Counted from the first letter of the stretch, positions 30,558-43,700 are shown. The stretch: DNA of 64,000 bases from Circinella minor (GCA_016758965.1 JAEPRB010000027.1:124001-188000); one strand, 5' to 3'. The notes: a model not told the origin generated them from the letters alone. A program made the numbers and translations.

Positions 30558-30807
30558 ATAGGTGTTTGTATATATATATATATTAAGTTTTTCCTTTATC
30601 GTTCTTGTTGTTTTTGTTATAAGAAAAAAAAAAAAGAAAAAAAGAGAAAGTTATTTATGTTTAAAGCTTATTTTTTTTATTTTATTTTATTTTTTGCTGC
30701 CGCTTACGCAGGAAAAATAAGGAGTTGAAGAAAAAGAAAAACGCGTTGACCTCTTTCTCTCTCCCGCGTTTTGTATTTTTTTTTTTTTTTTGAAACGCAG
30801 TAAAATA
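30558..30807. promoter_or_regulatory. Bidirectional promoter TUT / MLH1 with MCB-type box
   Basis: The 250 bp between divergent starts contain ACGCGT at 30741-30746, the MluI cell-cycle box bound by MBF in yeasts. A related CCGCGT lies about 20 bp further on, near 30764-30769, only ~40 bp before the MLH1 ATG. Mismatch-repair and replication genes are known MBF/E2F-type targets, so periodic S-phase expression of MLH1 is a reasonable inference. Confidence 0.55.
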
Positions 30808-30943
30808 ATGACAACCACCGTATCACCGATTCGACGATTAGATCAAGCAGTGGTTAATCGTATTGCTGCTGGAGAAGTAAAAAAAAAAAAAACATTCTTT
30901 CTATTTATTAATGAAAATAATATAAACAAGACCTAAAGGAACA

Positions 30944-30976
<33 letters not shown>

Positions 30977-32955
30977 GTTTTTAATGAATTAATTTATATT
31001 ATTTCTAGATCATTCAAAGACCTGCAAATGCTTTAAAAGAACTTATTGAAAACTCATTAGACGCTGGATCGACACAAATACAAATTCTTGTTAAAGAAGG
31101 AGGGTTAAAACTATTACAAATACAAGATAATGGTCATGGAATACGTGTAAGTTTTTTTTTTAATTTTTAAATAATCAAACATGCATACTATCTATCTATT
31201 TATTTTATTTATATATTTTTGGGTGGTGAAATAGAAAGAAGATATGGGAATTGTATGTGAACGATTCACAACAAGTAAACTTAAAAACTTTGAAGATTTA
31301 TCACAAATAGCAACTTATGGATTTCGTGGTGAAGCATTAGCTAGTATATCTCATATTGCTCATGTGACAATCACTACAAAAACGAAGGATGCTCAATGTG
31401 CATTTAGGTAATAATAATAATAAAAAAAGAATATCATTTATATATATGCAAAATTTCTTATTTCTTTTTATTATTATAGAGGATCTTATTCAGATGGAAA
31501 GTTAGTACCACCAAGACCTGGTGTTAGCGCCGATCCAAAACCTTGTGCAGGAAATGATGGAACACAAATTACTGTAAGTTCAATAACAATGAAAAAAAAA
31601 AGATTATATAAAATGGAATATTGAATTAATTGAAATAGGCAGAAGATTTATTTTATAATGTACCTACAAGAAGAAAAGCATTTAAATCTGCAAGTGATGA
31701 ATATAATCGAATTTTAGATGTTGTGAGTCGATATGCAGTACATAATTCATCTGTCAGTTTTACATGTCGAAAGGTAAATATTTATATAGATGAAATAGAT
31801 AGAAATTATAAAAATACTCAATAGATTATATTTATACATATATATATATATATAGCAAGGAGCTTCAACAGCGGATGTACAAACATCATCCACATCCAAT
31901 ATTACAGATACAATACGTCAAATTCATGGTTCATCTGTTGCCAGTGAATTATTACATATCGAAAAAGAATTTTCATCATTAGAATTTAAAATGAATGCTT
32001 CTTTTTCTAATGCTAATTATCATGTTAAAAAAACAACATTTCTCTTATTCATCAATCGTAAGTGATACATATATGTTACATATAAAAAAAAACTTTTTTT
32101 TTTACTCATATCATTATAATATTTGGGTTCTATAGATCGATTAGTTGAAAGTTCAAATATCAAACGATCCATTGAAAATGTATATACATCATTATTACCA
32201 AAAGGTTCTTATCCTTTTGTATACCTTAGTTTAGAAATTAATCCACGAAATGTAGATGTGAATGTTCATCCTACAAAACGAGAGGTATTCTTATGATAAT
32301 TCATTAGTGTTCTTTTTTTTTTTTTTGTCATAGGAATTATATTATCAAAATACATCAATAATAATAACTATTCCTCTTCTTCTTTTAGGTTCATTTCTTG
32401 AATGAAGAAAAAATTATAGATAGTATTGCAAGTACACTGCAGGAACAGTTAGAAGGTGCAAATTTCTCAAGAACATTTTATACACAAGTAAATATCTCTT
32501 TTATAAGGGAGTTGGGAGTGGTTTTTAGGTAAAATGGATAAAATTTAAATGACATACATGAACGATAATAATAATGATAGACGATATTGCCTGGTGCATC
32601 ACAAATTGAAGAATCATCTAGTAAGATCCTTTTTTTTTTACTGTTCTCTTTTTTTCATTATTTATGATAAGCAATGTATATATCAAGTTAATTAATTAAG
32701 ATAATAATATCTAGATGAGGATAAAGATTCATCCAAAAAAGTACCCGTTTATAATTTGGTACGAACAGATAGTCGTACAACTACATTGGATACATTTGTT
32801 CGACGCCCTGATGATGATAATGGGGAAGATGACGTAGTAAGAGAAGAAAGACCTAGTAGTAACAGTGAAGACATGGAAGTGGATCAAGATTCATTGTAAG
32901 TATATATTATATTACTTTAGACAAATAAAAGTAGAACATATTTCTCCCTCTCTCC

Positions 32956-32988
<33 letters not shown>

Positions 32989-34212
32989 AACATGAATTAT
33001 GTTCATTAGATCACAACAACCAGTCCGTTCTCAATCAATGAAACCAAGAGTCGATGTACAAATGACAAGTGTTATAAATCTTCGTAATGCAGTTAAAAAA
33101 TCTGAACATCCAGGTAATTTTTTTTTTATTTCATTTTGTATATAAAGGATGAGAAAGAAGATTATCTTTTATTATTATCCATTTATTGAAATAAACTAAG
33201 AAACTATGATATGAAAAACAAAAATATTTAGGTATTACAAAAGTATTTCGAGATCATACATTTGTTGGATGTGCAGATGATGCTTTGGCTTTGATACAGC
33301 ATGAACGAGGGTTATATTTAGTGAATTATTCTGTTATTAGGTATATACACAATAATACATCATTCTATCATTGAACGGATGAATAATTAACTTTTATTCT
33401 TTTTTTTTTAAAAAGTGAAGAACTTTTTTATCAAATCGTTCTTCATGAATTTTGTAATTTCGGAAAATTACAATTAACAACGCCTGTATCTTTATTGGAG
33501 TGTATCAAAATTGCATTAGATGTAGAAGAACAACAAGGAACACTTCCTGAACAATTACAACCTAAAGATACTATTGCTCAGGTAAAAAAAAAAAAAAAAA
33601 AAAAAAGAATGGATGAAAAGCAAAAAAGGAAAGAAACACTAATTATTATGTATAAAAGACAATAACAGATGTCATTGTAGCAAGAGCAGATATGCTTGAA
33701 GATCATTTTTCTATGGTGGTATCAAAAGATGGATTATTATTAGCATTGCCTATGTTATTAAAAGGATATATACCAACCATGGATAAATTACCATTATTTT
33801 TATTACGATTGGGAACAGAGGTATTAAAAAAGATATGGTTTACACGCGATTTTTTTTTAACTAAATATATACTATTCATACTTAGGTGGATTGGGAAAAT
33901 GAAGAAGGATGTTTTGATAGTTTAGGACGTGAATTAGCTATTTTCTATTGTGCAGAGCCACCTGTCGAACCAGTAAATAACACTAATGATGATCCAATGG
34001 ATGAATCTGTATTATTACAACAACAACAACAACAACAACAACAACGCTATAAACAAGAACATGAAAGATATTTATGGCAAGTCCAACATTTAATTTTTCC
34101 TGCTTTAAAATCTCAATTCATTGCACCTGGAAGTGTAGCTAAAGAAGATGCAGGTTATGTAACTCGGTTAGCACGATTAACTGATTTATATAAAATTTTC
34201 GAACGTTGTTAA
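30808..34212 (+). CDS. MLH1: DNA mismatch repair protein Mlh1
   Basis: Fifteen exons: 30808-30876, 31009-31146, 31235-31407, 31480-31573, 31639-31773, 31856-32057, 32136-32284, 32389-32487, 32581-32620, 32715-32895, 33010-33113, 33232-33340, 33416-33581, 33659-33820 and 33886-34212. All phases join, giving 715 residues. The GHKL ATPase motifs are present: [10 protein letters not shown] (Asn38), DNGHGIR, and [13 protein letters not shown]. The transducer domain has [13 protein letters not shown] disordered linker (acidic, Ser-rich) precedes the C-terminal MutL domain, which ends in the diagnostic FERC terminus. A polyQ run of nine interrupts the C-terminal domain near 34014-34043. Mlh1 pairs with Pms1/Mlh3 in MutL complexes. 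The acceptor at 33659 (AAAAG) is chosen over a nearby CAG because only it keeps the frame. Confidence 0.94.
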
Positions 34213-34349
34213 ATAATAATAAATAAGTAATACGCGAACAAAAAAAAAGGTGAACAAGTTTATAAACATTTTACATTTGTGTTGTTGTCTTTATGTGTAT
34301 TGAATGAAAACGTAAAGGAGGAGAAACCTTATTATTATTTTATATATAT
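34213..34349. other. MLH1 3' flank
   Basis: Short 3' region with AATAATAAATAA just after the stop. Nothing else recognised. Confidence 0.35.
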
Positions 34350-34655
34350 TAATTTTGCGCTATGAGAAAGATTATTTTGCGTTGTCTGGGGAATAAATTT
34401 GCGTTGGTAATTTTGCGCACCGAAGTATGTATGTCCAAGCACTTAATATTTTTCTACTGCCTCACCAGGAAATAAATTAAACAATATTTTATTAAAAATG
34501 CTCACAAATGAATTCCATATGAGCCATTTTAAAGTTATAAACACCAAGGAAGTAAATATTTTGACGCAAAAACAGGAACGCAAAATCATTGGCGCAAAAT
34601 TACTAACCCGAACAGGCATAAACGCAGCCAATAAACGCAGCCATAAAAACGCAGG
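34350..34655. repeat. Inverted-repeat element, MITE-like
   Basis: The left arm carries three TTTTGCG-type motifs (34353-34360, 34374-34381, 34411-34418). The right arm carries the mirror motif CGCAAAA three times (near 34565, 34579, 34593), then an AAACGCAGCC repeat. GGTAATTTTGCGC on the left matches the reverse complement of GCGCAAAATTACT at 34592-34604 at 12 of 13 bases. The short open frames across it are not coding-like. It lies between MLH1 and the polyQ gene. No target-site duplication could be fixed. Confidence 0.5.
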
Positions 34656-35128
34656 CATATTTTTTCCCCTTGTTCTAACTCTTAAAACGGTATCAACTAT
34701 TTCCGTACATCTTCTCAATTGCGATTGTTCATTGAAACACGTTTTTTTTTCTCTCTTTCAATCTGTTTGAGTATACAAAAAGACAAATCGCATTCTTTTT
34801 TAATGTGATAATGGTTAAAAATAACAGAAAATCAAAAATTTGAATCTCCGTAGTAATGACTGCCTTGTTAATTTCAAATATGGTGCATGATGCGCAACTG
34901 TTTAAAAAGCCTATTTTTTACCTTTAACACAAAACAATACTACATTTAAAAGTTAATTAAAAATTAAACTAAAATTCTTTTTTCACAATAGTTACCTTTT
35001 TTTTAAAAAAAAAATACTCAAAATGAACAACTCAATTAACTCAATGTAGGGATTAGAGTCATTTTTCTAAGATTAACAACCCTTTTATTTATAAACCCCC
35101 TTTTTTTTAACACATTCTATTTAGTGAT
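34656..35128. other. AT-rich spacer and leader of the polyQ gene
   Basis: T-runs and A-runs with a short CT-rich segment (34672-34760). No coding pattern seen. Confidence 0.35.
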
Positions 35129-35941
35129 ATGTTGTATCAACAACAACAACAACAACAACAACAACAAAAAGTTCTTCCCGGCTTTTTATCTGCTGCTGCT
35201 GTTCCTGTAAGTTTACAACATTTCACAAGTGAAATGAATTTTAAAACAATCATAAACTAAATCTTTGTTTCTTACATTGTTATATTGTTTTATAATTAAG
35301 CACCGTCCACCAACAGCAAGTTTACCACCACCACCAATGACTCAAAAGTAAGTGCTCGGTTTTAATTGAATTTGTTTTAACCTTTTTTTTTTTTTTTTTT
35401 GTTTTGTATAGGCGTTTTTTTTTTATTATATATATAGTTTGTTACGATTTTTATCACCATGTTTTATTTTATTGGTGACAAGAACACTATCATACTATGA
35501 AAAGAAGAGTGCTGAGGAGATAATGATGTGACGTGCCAACAAAAAAAAAAAAGAAAAAAAAAAGGAAAAAGCATAACCTATAAAAACAGTGTAGTAGTTT
35601 TTTATAGAATACAAAAATTATAGTAGCTAGTTATAACTTGAATACATTTTCCAAAATGGAAATACAATTGTTTTTTTTATATATACTAGTAGTGAGAATA
35701 AAGTACCTACCAATTCTATTTGGCAGGTTGGCGTAAATACTTCAGCATGGCTATTAAAAGAAAAGCAACAAGAAGAGAAGATGAAGGTGTCAGGTAAGTG
35801 ATTATTTTATAATAATGAGATTATACATTAATAATTTATTGAGAAAAGGATAAGTTGGATTTAATTGATCAACTCTGTTTTTTCTTGGTAGATGCTATGC
35901 TTGATGCCATGGCCTATAAAGGTCCTTATTATAAGTTGTAA
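35129..35941 (+). CDS. Small polyglutamine-start protein of unknown function
   Basis: Not recognised. Four exons, 35129-35206, 35301-35347, 35690-35793 and 35892-35941, each with good GT-AG borders, join in phase (0, 2, 1) to give 92 residues. The protein starts MLY followed by ten Gln, then KVLPGFLSAAAVP, a Pro-rich stretch (SLPPPPM), and a C-terminal half with a helix (AWLLKEKQQEEKMKVSDAMLDAMAYKG) ending in PYYKL. The consistency of four splice junctions over a short gene is the main support. No signal peptide or membrane segment. It may be a nuclear or RNA-binding adaptor, but nothing shows this directly. Confidence 0.6.
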
Positions 35942-36144
35942 TTCTTTTTTTTTTTTATTTATTTTTAGTAATTAATTATATGTATATTTTAATAAACATG
36001 CTTTTTATTCGTTCTTTCCACATTTATTATATATTATACTTCATTTTAAAATGAAAGAAATATGTGTTTGTAATACAGTAGTTTGAATAGGATGAGATTC
36101 AAAAAGCATAATAAATTATTCTATCTCGTAATCAACAATATAAT

Positions 36145-36773
36145 TTATAAACGATTGTGATTTGCATCATAAGATTCAAATGTCATTGCATCCCTTGTTC
36201 CTGTAACTACAATATAACCACCAGCAGGACATCCAACTTCATGTCTATCTCCATGTGTTACTCCTTCATTATTTGAAGCAGATATCTATTTACGTAAATT
36301 ATATTATTATACAGTTAATATAATTAATTCATGGTCATCATTGCTTTCAAGATTAATAATGATCTGTCATTATTTTATAAGATTATTTAAAAAAAACTTA
36401 CCCAAAAAGCTACAGGATAATTTCGATCTTTTTTTTGACTACACATAAAATTATCATAAGGACAACACTCCTTTGCTCCTGCATAAACATGAGCTTTCTT
36501 GAAGATACGACTAATAGATTTTTATGAGTATATAATTATATATTTGATTAGTATAGGTAGGCTAATTTTACATAATCAAGTATCTTTCATGTTAATATAT
36601 TTATATTACCTTTCTGAAACACCACGTCCTACACCCGATGTTTGTTGCATAGCTAATTCAGAACTATCAATCATTTTGTTATAAATACAAAATGAATGAA
36701 CAAAGTGAGGTAAAATAGTAAGAATAAAAAAAGATAAAATAAGTGAAAAAGACAATGGAGATGTACGATTCAT
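36145..36773 (-). CDS. Small secreted cysteine protein, copy B
   Basis: Paralogue of the gene at 6685-7259. Minus-strand exons 36773-36610, 36510-36402 and 36285-36145 join with the same phases (2, 0) and the same 109-nt middle exon, giving 137 residues. Signal peptide SLILSFFILTILPHFVHS, then FCIYN, KECCPYDNFMCSQ, YPVAFW at the intron, and ISASNNEGVTHGDRHEVGCPAGGYIV. All five mature cysteines of copy A are kept, as are CIYN, ECCPYD, the FW|IS junction and GxTHGxRH. Flanking sequence differs, so the duplication is old. Function unknown; secretion inferred. Confidence 0.82.
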
Positions 36774-37859
36774 GTTTTGTAGTAGATGAAGTATAACAAA
36801 GTGTATTATTGATTTGAGATATAAAGATTAGTTTTGTTGTCGATAAGAATTTGCTATATTTATAGTAATTTGTCGAAATAAATATTACTCGTACAATAAT
36901 AATATATTATGTATGAAATAAAAGAACAAAGAAACTTGATATATTAACATCAAAGACTATGCTCTGTATTGATTGTACATTAGACAACACGTTTTTATTT
37001 TGTTTATATCTTTCAATATTACAAAAGCCTCTATTAAATTAAATGTTGATACTATTTATTCAGGAGGTTACCATTATTATTACTTTCATTGTTTTTATCG
37101 GTAATGTATATAATTGGACGGGTTAGCCACCCGGATCAAATTCTCGACAAGAAAGACGTACCTGCACTAGAGGAAGCTTTGAAATCACCCATAAATACCT
37201 TAACACAACATGAAGAATAATTTCTATATCCGTCTCTTGCATGATTTATTACTGTTTTTCCATTTCTAGTCAATGGTATATATATATATATATATCTTAT
37301 ATATATTTTTTCGTTCTCTTTCGCACTTTCAAACGAGTATAACTTCCTACCCCCTTTACTGAGGGGGTTTTCAGTCAGTTATCACCATTTTCATATCTAT
37401 TTTTTAATATATATATATAATTTTACCCAATTGTACTGCAAGGAAGTGATCACATGTCCAAAGACTTCTTCAGTCAGTACCTCTTTCATTTAATAGATAT
37501 ATTTTCTAAATTATTCGATTGGACGAATAACAACAACACTCATTCCTAATATTTTTGAGTTGGAAAGAGAACAGAACAGCATAATTAAATAGATCTAAGT
37601 TACAGAAAGAATAAGGTCCTCTTACAGATTATTCAACATCTACTTTTTTTTTAGAGTATCGATAATAGTTATTACATTCTAATTTATTAATATGTGAAAT
37701 TTGATGATACAGCATACTACAATTTAAACTCATACGTATATTATGCTATAACAAAGTAAAAGATCATTAGGTAACATGAATGAATCACTAAAGAAAAAAA
37801 AACACATACCAGTAGCTGGATGATATTATTAAATTTCTTTTACAAGCTTAAAAAAATAA

Positions 37860-37890
<31 letters not shown>

Positions 37891-38318
37891 GAATACATAA
37901 CATTAAAGGATATACAGATAAATAATCTGACTCACATTGTTTAAATAATCGAATCATTGATAAATTTGGCTATATACAGTGTTAACATATGAATAGTGAA
38001 CTATAATACTAAAGAGTCGGAGAGCTGTATTGAGAGTCTCATAATTCAAACATTTATATTTTATATGTTTAAAAGACTTGTAGCTGAAACTAACCTTAAT
38101 TTTGACTGGTAATAAAACTATTTAATAAAAAAAAAAAATGTCGATCAATTTTTTTTTGATTATCCCCGATGGGAATGGTCATAAAAAAAATCCCTTGTTT
38201 TATCTTTAAAAAAAAAAAAAGAAAAGAAGATCCTTCTTTCTTTCTTTAACTTTTTCTCGAAAATCGATGGGATAAAAAAAAAAAAGAAATACATTAATTT
38301 TTTTTTTTTTTTTTACTC
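36774..38318. other. Divergent upstream region, cysteine protein B / sugar-nucleotide transporter
   Basis: 1.5 kb of AT-rich DNA. A TATA-like segment lies near 36855 upstream of cysteine protein B, and there is a (TA)n run near 37278-37295. A short palindromic ACCCCCTTTACTGAGGGGGT lies at about 37350-37369. A T-run of 28 is at about 37863-37890. No gene is supported. Confidence 0.4.
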
Positions 38319-39590
38319 ATGTCATATAATGTTCATACTCGAAGAGTGTTTCGAAAAAAAGGAATATTACCTACAAGTCATTCTAGAAAAGGAGGTAAAA
38401 TAATCTGCATAATATAAAGTACTGTACACAACCTTATTCCAAATAATATAAACAACAAGACGCGCATTTTTAATAATAAATACCTTTTTTTTTTTGTTCC
38501 AATATGTAAAACAGTAGAAGAAGGTGAAGAAAATGACACTATTTATAATAATGATAATAGTACTGTGGGTGGATTATCGCATAAACAATTATCATTAATT
38601 GTTCTTGTCGCCCAGAACACGCTTTTAGTACTTATGATGCGATATTCACGTGTGGTACCTCGTAACGATGATCAACCCTTATACATTGCTTCGACTGCTG
38701 TTGTCATGGCTGAAATTATTAAATTGATTGTATGTCTTTTTATGTTACGAAGTGAATTATACTCTTGGTCACAATGTCGATCTGCCCTGATGAAGGACAT
38801 TATACACAATCCTAATGAAACTATACGACTCATGATCCCATCGGCATTATACGCGATCCAAAACAACTTACTTTACTTGGCACTAAGTAATCTCGAAGCA
38901 GCCACTTTTCAAATCACATATCAACTAAAGATCTTATCAACCGCCATTTTTTCCAGTATATTATTAAATCGACGACTGAATCCAACCCAATGGTTAGCTT
39001 TAGGATTATTAATGTTAGGTGTGACATTAGTACAAGTGACTACACGTGAAGAAGAACAACAGCAACCATCGGATATGGATACAATCAAATATCAAGAAGA
39101 AGAATTGGAACTAAAACAGCAACATCATCAAAATCCAATGCTTGGATTAATGGCTGTATTGGCAAGTTGTATTTCTTCTGGATTTGCTGGATGTTATTTT
39201 GAACGTATGTTAAAACAATCAAGTACTTCCATGTGGATGAGAAATATTCAATTGGGAATTTCCGCATTTATGTTTTCATTTATTGCCATGGTAACAAGTG
39301 ATTTTCAAACCATTTGGAAAAATGATGGAGGGTTTTTTCAAGGATATACATTACTTACTTGGTTGGTGATCAGTAATCAAGCATTAGGTGGACTTTTGGT
39401 AGCAACAGTTGTCAAACATGCGGATAATATTTTAAAGAATTTTGCTACAAGTGTTTCAATTATTTTATCAAGTGTTATTAGTTTTTATTTTTTCGATTTT
39501 CAACCTACATTGATATTTATTTTGGGGACTTTATTAGTAACTGCAGCTACTTTTATTTATGGTAATGCTGATCATAATAAGCGTCATTAA
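38319..39590 (+). CDS. UDP-sugar transporter of the SLC35A type (Golgi)
   Basis: Exons 38319-38394 and 38515-39590 join in phase 1 to give 383 residues. About ten hydrophobic helices fit the nucleotide-sugar transporter family. Signature stretches are VLVAQNTLLVLMMRYSR, IPSALYAIQNNLLYLALSNLEAATFQITYQLKILSTAIFS, ASCISSGFAGCYFERMLK, WMRNIQLGI and KHADNILKNFATSVSIILSS. These match SLC35A2/A3-like UDP-galactose or UDP-GlcNAc carriers; the exact sugar cannot be decided. A Gln/Glu-rich cytosolic loop (EEEQQQPS, ELELKQQHHQ) splits the two halves. The start at 38319 is supported by the phase-1 intron; the large exon alone lacks an ATG near its beginning. Confidence 0.9.
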
Positions 39591-40764
39591 CTTTATCTTC
39601 TACTTTAATTTACATGCTTACCACACTCTAATAATCTTATTATTACTCTTATCCCCTCTCCCCACCCCTTTTAATTCAGTTATTACATATAATATCATCC
39701 ATTCTTTTAATTTTTTTTTAATGTTGATCTAATACATGGAATACTACGATTGGCTCTCTCTTACTAATACTCACTCTTATATTCTTGCCTTAAAATTATC
39801 TTCACCCCGTTTTATTACCCTCCCTAATTTTTTTTTAACTTTCTTTTAACACATTGTACATATATAATTTGTATTATAATAGGATTTCAAAACTTTATTA
39901 AAAAAATGAAAAAGCAACAAAATAAATTCATTTCCCTGTCAGATATGATTTCTTATGATTTGTGAAATTATAAAAACCACATGATCTAGTTATGCTACGT
40001 CGTTATACTCTCGAAAAGATTTTTTTTTTCAATTTGAATCAAAACCACATGACTCAATGTTGTTGTTTTTTTTTGCTTTCGTCCCGATATATAATAACAT
40101 ATAGACCATTTGATATGTGCATTTTGCATATTTTATATATCCAAGATTAGCCATTTTGATAGCGCAGCAAAAAACAACAACAACAACAACAACAACATAA
40201 ACAGTCAATTATCGTACCGTTACAGTAATTCTATTCTAGAAAAACTCCGGTTCCGATTAGTTTTTTTTGAATTGGGGGAAAATGGAGTTTTTTTTACCCC
40301 CCCTCTTTTTTATTCTTATCCTTATCTTTAAATTCGTTTCAACTCCCCTCTATTTTCATCTGAAATAAAAAGAAAAAACAATAACTTATTATTATTAACT
40401 TTAAAAAATATACAATTCTAATTTAAACTGTGTAAAGGAATTGAGAGAGAGAAAGAAAAAAAAAGAAAGGAGGGGCGTAAGGGGAAAAAAAAGGGGGTGG
40501 CAAAGAGTTTGTTTATAGACAATTTTGAATAGTGGAGAACGAAAAAAAAGTTACTTAACTACTGATAGACAAACAGATTTTCTTTTTTGTTATGACGGAG
40601 CATTATCTATAGTCCATATCGAAAAAAAAAATGCTCGAACACGAAGCGGACTTTATTAATAATTGGGGGAGAGGGGGGGGAGTGTGCTGCAAAAAAAAAA
40701 AACTTGTAAACCACCGCGCGACCCAAATTTTCCATTGCTCCTTCCTTCGCTAGCATAACTCAAA
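39591..40764. promoter_or_regulatory. eEF2 upstream region
   Basis: 1.17 kb spacer. It holds a CAA-repeat near 40171-40196, several long T- and A-runs, G-rich blocks (40475-40500, 40666-40681) and a pyrimidine-rich CCATTGCTCCTTCCTTCGC segment ending 15 bases before the ATG. The pyrimidine-rich leader fits a highly expressed translation gene. No gene seen. Confidence 0.45.
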
Positions 40765-43700
40765 ATGGGTACGTTAAAGAAGTGTGTCGATTATGGATTA
40801 TGGGGAAAAAAAAAAGAAAAATAAATAAATGCATAGATATCCAAGGGGATGGATGATAGACAAAGATGGATGGATGGATGTTATCATATGCATAGAGTAT
40901 ATATATATATGTGTGTGGGAATTTTTTTTTTGCTAACCTATTTGTTTGTTATATATATTATTATTATAATTATTATAATTACCATGGCCATTTTATTTTA
41001 TTTTATGAATAGTTGTATGTATTATATATATTATAATTATTTCGTTATTTATAGTGCCTCCATTATGAATTTCTAACAAACTAATGCTTATTATTATTAT
41101 TATTTTTCATTATGTAGAACTTTACTGTTGAGGAGATCCGTGGATTGATGGTAATTATTATTTATTTTATGCTAATTTTTTTAAAAGAAATTGAACTCAA
41201 AAAATGAAAAAAATGGAATTTTTGATAAACTAATACTTTCCCCAATTCTTTTTTTTTCTTTCTTTATGAATGTTATGCTATTATTATTTTATTATTATTA
41301 TAATAGGACAAAGTTACGAACGTCCGTAACATGTCCGTCATTGCTCACGTCGATCACGGCAAGTCTACTTTGACTGACTCTTTGGTCTCTAAGGCCGGTA
41401 TTATCTCTGCCGGTCGTGCTGGTGAAACCCGTTTCATGGACACCCGTAAGGATGAACAAGAACGTGGTATTACTATCAAGTCCACTGCTATTTCCATGTA
41501 TTTCGGTATGGAAAACCCTGAAGATATTAAGGAAATCAAGGGTCAAAAGACTGAAGGTATGTTTTTTAGTGTATAGTTTTAGTTTATGAACAAAAGATAA
41601 AGAATTTTTAAGTTAGCAAAAGATAAAAAATAAAAACTAACAAAATCTCTGATTTTATATTATAGGTCCCCATTTCTTGATTAACTTGATCGATTCGCCA
41701 GGTCACGTTGATTTCTCTTCTGAAGTTACTGCTGCCCTTCGTGTCACTGATGGTGCTCTCGTTGTCGTCGATTGTATTGAAGGTGTCTGTGTCCAAACCG
41801 AAACTGTCTTGCGTCAAGCTTTGGGTGAACGTATCAAGCCTGTTATTGTCATTAACAAGATTGATCGTGCTTTGCTCGAATTGCAATTGGACAAGGAAGA
41901 ATTGTACAACGTATGTATTGTTTTTTTAATTTATTTTAAATGAGTTTTATTTTGCTATAAAGCATGGAGAAATCGAATAGGGAAAAAGAAAGAAAAAAAA
42001 AGGTAGCTTTGTAAGCATAAACTAACATGCTTTATTTGGTTGGTTTAGGCTTTCTCCCGTACCATTGAATCCGTTAACGTCATCATTGCCACCTACTTTG
42101 ATGAAGCTCTTGGTGATGTCCAAGTCTACCCCGAAAAGGGTACCGTTGCTTTCGCTTCCGGTTTGCACGGTTGGGGTTTCACTCTTCGTCAATTCGCTGT
42201 CCGTTACTCCAAGAAGTTCGGTGTTGACAAGGAAAAGATGATGCAACGTTTGTGGGGTGAAAACTTCTTTAACCCTAAGACCAAGAAGTGGACTACCAAG
42301 GATACTGATGCCTCTGGTAAGCAATTGGAACGTGCCTTCAACATGTTCGTCTTGGATCCTATCTACAAGATCTTTGACTCTATCATGAACTTCAAGAAGG
42401 AACAAATCCCTACCCTTTTGGAAAAGCTCGAAATTCACTTGAAGAGCGAAGAAAAGGATTTGGAAGGAAAGCAATTGCTCAAGGTTGTTATGCGTAAGTT
42501 CTTGCCCGCTGGTGATGCTCTCTTGGAAATGATCTGTATTCACTTGCCTTCCCCCGTTACTGCTCAAAAGTACCGTGTTGTCAACTTGTACGAAGGTCCC
42601 GCTGATGACGAATGTGCTCAAGGTATTCGTGACTGTGACCCCAACGCTCCTTTGATGATGTACGTCTCCAAGATGGTTCCCACCTCCGATAAGGGTCGTT
42701 TCTACGCTTTCGGTCGTGTCTTCTCTGGTACCATCCGTGCTGGTCTTAAGGTCCGTATCCAAGGTCCTAACTACACTCCCGGTTCCAAGTCCGATTTGGC
42801 TATCAAGTCTATCCAACGTACCGTTCTTATGATGGGTCGTAACACTGAAGCCATTGATGACTGTCCCGCTGGTAACATTATCGGTTTGGTCGGTGTTGAT
42901 CAATTCTTGGTCAAGTCTGGTACTATTACCACCTCCGAAACTGCTCACAACATGAAGGTCATGAAGTTCTCTGTCTCTCCTGTCGTGCAAGTTGCCGTTG
43001 AAGTCAAGAACGCCAACGATTTGCCCAAGCTTGTTGAAGGTTTGAAGCGTCTCTGTAAGTCTGATCCTTGTGTCTTGACCTACACCTCCGACTCTGGTGA
43101 AATGATTGTTGCCGGTGCTGGTGAACTTCATTTGGAAATTATTTTGAAGGATTTGGAAGAAGATCACGCTCAAGTTCCTATCCGTACTGGTGACCCCGTT
43201 GTCCAATACCGTGAAACTGTCACTGCTGAATCTTCCATGGACTGTTTGTCCAAGTCCCCCAACAAGCATAACCGTGTCTTCATGCGCGCTATGCCTTTGG
43301 ATGATGAATTGTCTAACGACATTGAATCCGCCAAGGTTGGTCCCAAGGACGATTTCAAGGCTCGTGCCCGTATCTTGGCTGACAAGTACAACTGGGATGT
43401 CACTGAAGCTCGTAAGATTTGGTGTTTCGGTCCCGATGCCACCGGTCCTAACCTTGTTGTTGATGTTACCAAGGCTGTCCAATACTTGAACGAAATTAAG
43501 GATTCTTGTGTTGCTGCTTTCCAATGGGCTACCAAGGAAGGTCCTCTTGCCGAAGAAAACATGCGTGGTTGTCGATTCAACATCTTGGATGTCGTTCTTC
43601 ACGCTGATGCTATCCACAGAGGTGGTGGTCAAATTATCCCCACTTTCCGTCGTGTTGTCTACGCTTCCGTGTTGACTGCTCAACCCGGTATCCAAGAACC

